This document shows, one piece after another, positions 60,673 through 64,000 of a stretch of 64,000 bases of DNA (positions are counted from its first letter, which is position 1; each line of letters begins with the position of its first letter). The DNA comes from Leptolyngbya sp. FACHB-8 (GTDB taxonomy: Bacteria; Cyanobacteriota; Cyanobacteriia; Elainellales; Elainellaceae), in assembly GCF_014695575.1 (NCBI RefSeq), contig NZ_JACJOO010000055.1, positions 26,108-90,107 of the forward strand, in the 5' to 3' direction. A program made the position numbers and the translations under genes. Below the pieces are notes generated by a model that was not told the DNA's origin, ran no database searches, and saw nothing but the letters and a program-made list of their open reading frames with translations.

Positions 60673-62175
60673 ATGCACGTAATCCAGCGTTTTCACAGCT
60701 TAAGCCTGGCGTTAACCCTGACCCTACTGGGATGGGTTGTTTCACCGCCCAAGGCCCAGGCCCAACGTACCTCCTTCTGCCAGCTCACAAGCCAACAAGT
60801 AACCCAGAAGGATCAGCTACGACAACGAGGTCTAGAGGGCGATCGCGACAGTCTTAACCAATACCGACGTCTTGTTCGCCAACATGCCGAACAATTGGAA
60901 GATTGTCGAGACGAAACCTGGCCCCAAAACCAAGCGGTGTGGTTGCGGCTCTACCCCTGCGATGCTCGTCCTGGGGAGATGGAACGCGTTCTGGATCGTA
61001 TTGTGAGCAAAGGCTATAACCAGGTTTACATTGAAGTCTTCGGATCTGGACAAGTGTTGTTGCCAAGCGGCGATAATCCAACCGTGTGGCCTGCGGTATT
61101 ACGCGAATCAGGCTATGAGCGGCGGGATTTGATGGCAGAGGCGATCGCCAAAGGTCATGAACGAGGGCTCAAGGTTTACGCCTGGATGTTCAGCATGAAT
61201 TTTGGTTATTCCTACTTGCAACGGCCAGGCGCATCCCAGGCTTTAGCTTATAACGGCTACGGCCAGACGAGTTTGGAAGCTGCTCGCTCAGCCGGTGTCA
61301 ACACGGATGGCAGCATCCATAGCGAAGAAGTTTTTGTCGACCCTTACAGTGCTCAAGCTCGAACAGATTACGCAACACTCGTGCAAGCTGTCCTACGCCG
61401 CCAGCCCGACGGTATCTTGTTCGATTACATTCGCTACTTACGAGGATCCGGAGCGTCGTCCGTAGCCAGCCGAGTACAGGATTTGTGGATTTATGGCCCA
61501 TCCGCCCAGCAATCCTTCTTGCAGCGAGCGATGAACCAGAGTGGCCAGGATGCTATGCGCCGATTTCTTCAGCAGGGTTACATTACCTTGCAGGATGCTA
61601 TCGATCTGCAAGCTATTTATCCCCAAGAACCTCAGCCCCTATGGCAAAGTCTTAACCCCGATCCCGCCTTTGCTCTGGCTTCTCCTGAGGAGCGGAGTCC
61701 TTACTTACAACAGGGTTTGTGGCGGTTGGCGATCGCCCACGCCTATCAAGGTGTGATCGACTTTCTCACGCAAGCTGCTGCTCCAGCCCAACAACGGGGT
61801 ATTCCAGCCGGTGCGGTATTTTTCCCGGAAGGCAATCAAGTTGTAGGACAAAACGGCCTGGATTCAAGGCTCCAACCCTGGGATCGGTTTCCACAATCCC
61901 TAGAATTGCATCCCATGTCCTATGCCACCTGTGGCAATACAACCTGCATTGTGAGCCAGGTGCAACGGGTTGTTGCCCAGGCATCTAGCTCGTCTCAGGT
62001 CAAGCCTGTCCTCGCTGGAAACTGGGGACAATCCATGAGCGGCCGGCCGTCTTTGGAAGCACAAATGCTAGCTATTCGCCAGGCGGCTCCTCAGATCCAA
62101 ACTGTCAGCCACTTCGCTTTTTCCTGGCAAGAACCCCAACTGGATCGGGAACGGAAATTCTGTCAGCTACGCTGA
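60673..62175 (+). CDS. Secreted GH10-like (GHL10/DUF187-type) glycoside hydrolase
   Basis: A 500-residue exported protein. Signal peptide: MHVIQRFHSLSLALTLTLLG, cleavage near AQAQ (residue ~30). The (beta/alpha)8 pattern includes AVWLRLYPCDARPGEMERVLDRI in parts, YNQVYIEVFGSGQVLLPS, LKVYAWMFSMNFGYSY, FVDPYSAQARTDY, GILFDYIRYLRGSG, and LELHPMSYATCG. These fit the DUF187/GHL10 'family 10 glycosylhydrolase' group, implicated in cell-surface glycan cleavage. Residues 30-90 form a short Cys-containing N-terminal domain. Substrate unknown. Confidence 0.85.
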   Translation: MHVIQRFHSLSLALTLTLLGWVVSPPKAQAQRTSFCQLTSQQVTQKDQLRQRGLEGDRDSLNQYRRLVRQHAEQLEDCRDETWPQNQAVWLRLYPCDARPGEMERVLDRIVSKGYNQVYIEVFGSGQVLLPSGDNPTVWPAVLRESGYERRDLMAEAIAKGHERGLKVYAWMFSMNFGYSYLQRPGASQALAYNGYGQTSLEAARSAGVNTDGSIHSEEVFVDPYSAQARTDYATLVQAVLRRQPDGILFDYIRYLRGSGASSVASRVQDLWIYGPSAQQSFLQRAMNQSGQDAMRRFLQQGYITLQDAIDLQAIYPQEPQPLWQSLNPDPAFALASPEERSPYLQQGLWRLAIAHAYQGVIDFLTQAAAPAQQRGIPAGAVFFPEGNQVVGQNGLDSRLQPWDRFPQSLELHPMSYATCGNTTCIVSQVQRVVAQASSSSQVKPVLAGNWGQSMSGRPSLEAQMLAIRQAAPQIQTVSHFAFSWQEPQLDRERKFCQLR

Positions 62176-62241
62176 GTTTCTAGAATTAACTTCAGCATCT
62201 CTAAAAAGAGTTAATTAACTCGTTTCTCAGGAGGATTCTGT

Positions 62242-62451
62242 ATGGCCGAGGCTGGTGCCGCCAAAAGGAGGATGCTGAACCCCAAGTTGCGACCTAAACT
62301 GAAGAGCAAAGGTCCGTCTCTGGGTGGAGAATTTAGGAGCATTTCCTCTAAACACCCTACCTTAGATAGGTATTGCGCTTCATTGGTTTCGAAGGGAGAG
62401 ATTGCGTATGGCAGAAACAGTCACTCAAACGTGCCCGGTGTGCCAAGTTAA
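62242..62451 (+). CDS. Possible small basic protein
   Basis: A 69-codon frame starting MAEAGAAKRRMLNPKLRPKL, with AGGAGG at 62229-62234, seven bases before the ATG. It is Lys/Arg-rich in the first half. It overlaps the next small gene by 44 bp in another frame, so the 3' part may be spurious. No family recognised; the strong ribosome site is the main argument. Confidence 0.35.
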   Translation: MAEAGAAKRRMLNPKLRPKLKSKGPSLGGEFRSISSKHPTLDRYCASLVSKGEIAYGRNSHSNVPGVPS

Positions 62452-62596
62452 AATCGTGCCCTGCGGTGTCATGGGCGATCGCGTTGAGTTTGCCTTCGGG
62501 GCGCCCAGTACGCGGGATGTATTGTGGCAACGGGTTTGTCGCCATACTCAAAAAAACGGTTGTATCAATAAAGGAACTGGTAATACGGCTCTCTAA
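62408..62596 (+). CDS. Small zinc-ribbon-like protein
   Basis: A 62-residue protein, MAETVTQTCPVCQVKIVPC, with a CPVC knuckle, then GDRVEFAFGAPSTRDVLWQRVCRHTQKNGCINK (seen in parts: GAPSTRDVLWQRVC, HTQKNGCIN). Cys pairs at both ends fit a zinc ribbon. It matches a small conserved cyanobacterial type of unknown role. GGGAG lies nine bases before ATG 62408. Confidence 0.65.
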   Translation: MAETVTQTCPVCQVKIVPCGVMGDRVEFAFGAPSTRDVLWQRVCRHTQKNGCINKGTGNTAL

Positions 62597-62988
62597 ATTC
62601 TGAAAGCAAAGCCAGTTATTCGTTGGCGAAATTTACTGTAATCCCTAAGCCAGAACTAGAGGCGAGGGCGCGGTAAACTTTATATAAGAAAACGTCTATT
62701 GATCAGTCGTTCATTTAGGACACGGCATTGTTTCCTGAGAAGCGATCGCCGCCTTAACCGTTTATGATCCCTACATGTTCCATATCAGAATTGCAAAAAT
62801 TCGTAGTTCTGCTGAATAACCAGTGGTTTTTGCTAGCCCAGAAGCAGGAGAGCGAGTAGTGAAGCGGTTTTAATACCTGTTAATGAAGATGTTGGGCGCT
62901 CGAAGCTGTTAATAGAAAATGGCCCAAATCTTAAAGGTTATCTGCTTCATAAGCTCCTGTTTTATCAGCAAAAATTTAGGCGGATGGT
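62597..62988. other. Intergenic, no supported gene
   Basis: Contains one HIP1 octamer-like site and AT-rich stretches; presumed promoter of the RMD1-family gene. Confidence 0.4.
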
Positions 62989-63792
62989 ATGGAAAAGTTA
63001 TTATTCGAAGACCGCGAGACTATTCGCGCTCAAGCAATTTTTCTTGGGGAAAAGCTTGATCTTCATTCCCTAGCGCAAACGGAATATCTAGCCAAAAAGC
63101 CGTTAGTTGTATCTGCTGGGCAACAGGGATATGCCGTTCTTTTTGACTACGGGGCTGTGGTTATGTTTGGGCTTGAACCCATTCAGGAAGCCTCATTCCT
63201 TACCCATTTACGGCCCTTAATTGTAAGCCCGTTTAAGACGCCTGAAACGGAAGAAGTTACATTGAAGTTAGTGGCTGCTGGAGCAGGACAGGCTGACAAC
63301 GGCGTCATTTACCTGCAGAGTCTTTCCATTGAATCTCTACAAATTGTGGCAGATGTGCTAGCCAAAAGCGTCGTTTTAGCCCAATACGAAGAAGGTACTG
63401 CCAAAGTCTTCGACAAAGTTGAGCCTGTTGCGAACGAACTTGCCTTCTCTACTAAAACAGAGCGTTGGGGCAAAGAACTCTTGCGGCAATTGGGAACTAC
63501 CCTTGCCATTCAACACAAGATTGTAGGCCGTGTTGAGATTATCGATAAACCCGATCTCCTCTGGGATTCTCCTGAGCTAGATCGGTTACACCGCCGTTTG
63601 GAAGATGAGTATGAAATCCGTGAACGACATACGACTTTGGAGCGGAAACTCCAACTCATTTCAACCACTGCTGAAACCGTGCTAGACCTCCTGCAACACA
63701 ACAGCAGCCTACGTGTTGAGTGGTATGTCGTAACCCTCATCGTGATTGAAATTATGCTGTCGCTATTTGATCTATTCCTTCAAGTTTCCTAG
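62989..63792 (+). CDS. RMD1/DUF155 family protein
   Basis: A 267-residue protein of the RMD1/YagE family. Typical marks: VLFDYGAVVMFGL, SIESLQIVADVLAKSVVLAQYE in parts, the central DKPDLLWDSPELDRLHRRLEDEYEIRERHTTLERKLQLI region in parts, and a C-terminal membrane anchor (VEWYVVTLIVIEIMLSLFDLF). Eukaryotic relatives act in mitochondria; the bacterial role is unclear. Its TAG stop (63790-63792) is part of the CTAG left target site of a family B element. Confidence 0.88.
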   Translation: MEKLLFEDRETIRAQAIFLGEKLDLHSLAQTEYLAKKPLVVSAGQQGYAVLFDYGAVVMFGLEPIQEASFLTHLRPLIVSPFKTPETEEVTLKLVAAGAGQADNGVIYLQSLSIESLQIVADVLAKSVVLAQYEEGTAKVFDKVEPVANELAFSTKTERWGKELLRQLGTTLAIQHKIVGRVEIIDKPDLLWDSPELDRLHRRLEDEYEIRERHTTLERKLQLISTTAETVLDLLQHNSSLRVEWYVVTLIVIEIMLSLFDLFLQVS

Positions 63793-63883
63793 TACGCTGA
63801 GGCGGAAATCCATCACCTATGTTTTGTGTGGGGTGCTTCGCACCCCACACAAAACATAGGTTGCGAACTTAGGCCGCAGCCTA
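63793..63883. mobile_element. Family B hairpin MITE, copy 3, on a stop codon
   Basis: Nearly identical to copy 1. CTAG flanks it at 63789-63792 and 63884-63887. The left CTAG contains the stop codon of the preceding gene. Confidence 0.85.
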
Positions 63884-63963
63884 CTAGTGGGTCATTTGAC
63901 TCGAATATCGCCATTTTTTATAGGCGGCTGTCAAGATAGTAGGGAACCCTTGGGTGCCCTGCT

Positions 63964-64000
63964 ATGACCCGTCGCCAAAAACATCCCCTGCGTGATCTGA
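63964..64000 (+). CDS. Probable transposase start (truncated by window end)
   Basis: ATG at 63964 opens MTRRQKHPLRDL, which resembles the N-terminus of helix-turn-helix IS630-like transposases common in cyanobacteria. Only 12 codons are visible. The preceding 75 bases, starting right after the family B element at TGGGTCATTTGACTCG, may be the left end of the insertion sequence. Confidence 0.35.
   Translation, partial: MTRRQKHPLRDL

Noticed and set aside
1055..63883. Treating all hairpins as Rho-independent terminators
   Set aside because: Most lack a T-run, occur before as well as after genes, share family ends, and several have target-site duplications. Only the few with T-runs are called terminators.
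1..64000. tRNA or rRNA genes
   Set aside because: I scanned for T-loop motifs with matching acceptor stems and for conserved rRNA stretches and found none convincing; a covariance-model scan would settle it.

Overview
The window reads as a chromosomal segment of a cyanobacterium. The octamer GCGATCGC (HIP1) recurs throughout, and several genes are cyanobacterial or plastid hallmarks: the GUN4 chlorophyll regulator, the RpaB/Ycf27 response regulator, a PsbP-like (CyanoP) lipoprotein, DUF1823, a caspase homologue with an altered dyad and a cyanobacterial LpxB-like protein. The genus cannot be fixed from this sequence; a filamentous lineage is only a guess.

Layout. 1-12.3 kb is a surface-polysaccharide region: a glycosyltransferase tail, two left-handed beta-helix acetyltransferases, the four dTDP-L-rhamnose genes split into rfbC-rfbD and rfbA-rfbB, a large secreted Asp/Thr-repeat protein, a GT61-type transferase and a GT2-GtrA fusion. 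12.3-25.8 kb holds a PPPIG-repeat protein, DUF1823, an oligopeptide-type ABC permease, the caspase homologue, rpmF, a small sulfite-oxidase-like protein, CyanoP, a Ser/Thr kinase, maf, secA and a cytochrome b561-like protein. 26.4-33.4 kb has an rfbG-like gene with altered catalytic positions, an RppA/RppB-like two-component pair, a diheme cytochrome c, a GNAT acetyltransferase and a GH19 hydrolase. 34-41.5 kb holds radA, rpaB, the lipid cluster plsX-fabH-fabD-plsC and gun4. 41.7-54.8 kb holds a NarL-type regulator, icd, a GH10 xylanase, an lptA-lptB-lptF/G operon (minus strand), DUF309, a cupredoxin, map, a dynamin-like GTPase with a START-like partner, and rpsU. 55-64 kb holds an unrecognised 429-aa protein, murF with an LpxB-like gene, a GH10-like secreted hydrolase, a small zinc-ribbon protein, an RMD1/DUF155 protein and probably the start of a transposase.

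The most striking feature is not a gene. Nearly every intergenic gap holds one or more long, almost perfect hairpins. They sort into several families of non-autonomous, MITE-like elements with recognisable ends and visible target-site duplications: CTAG for one family, TAA/TTA for another, 9 bp for a third, about 5 bp for a fourth. They nest in each other, insert in tandem at one CTAG, and in several cases sit exactly on stop codons. Within a family the ends are conserved while the stem tips differ but stay self-complementary. No autonomous partner is complete in the window. Other notable points are the caspase homologue (His to Tyr, Cys to Asn), the RfbG-like protein (TSDK to TSNA and catalytic Tyr to His), the 13-residue Asp/Thr repeats, and decayed or very small genes around 4-4.8 kb.
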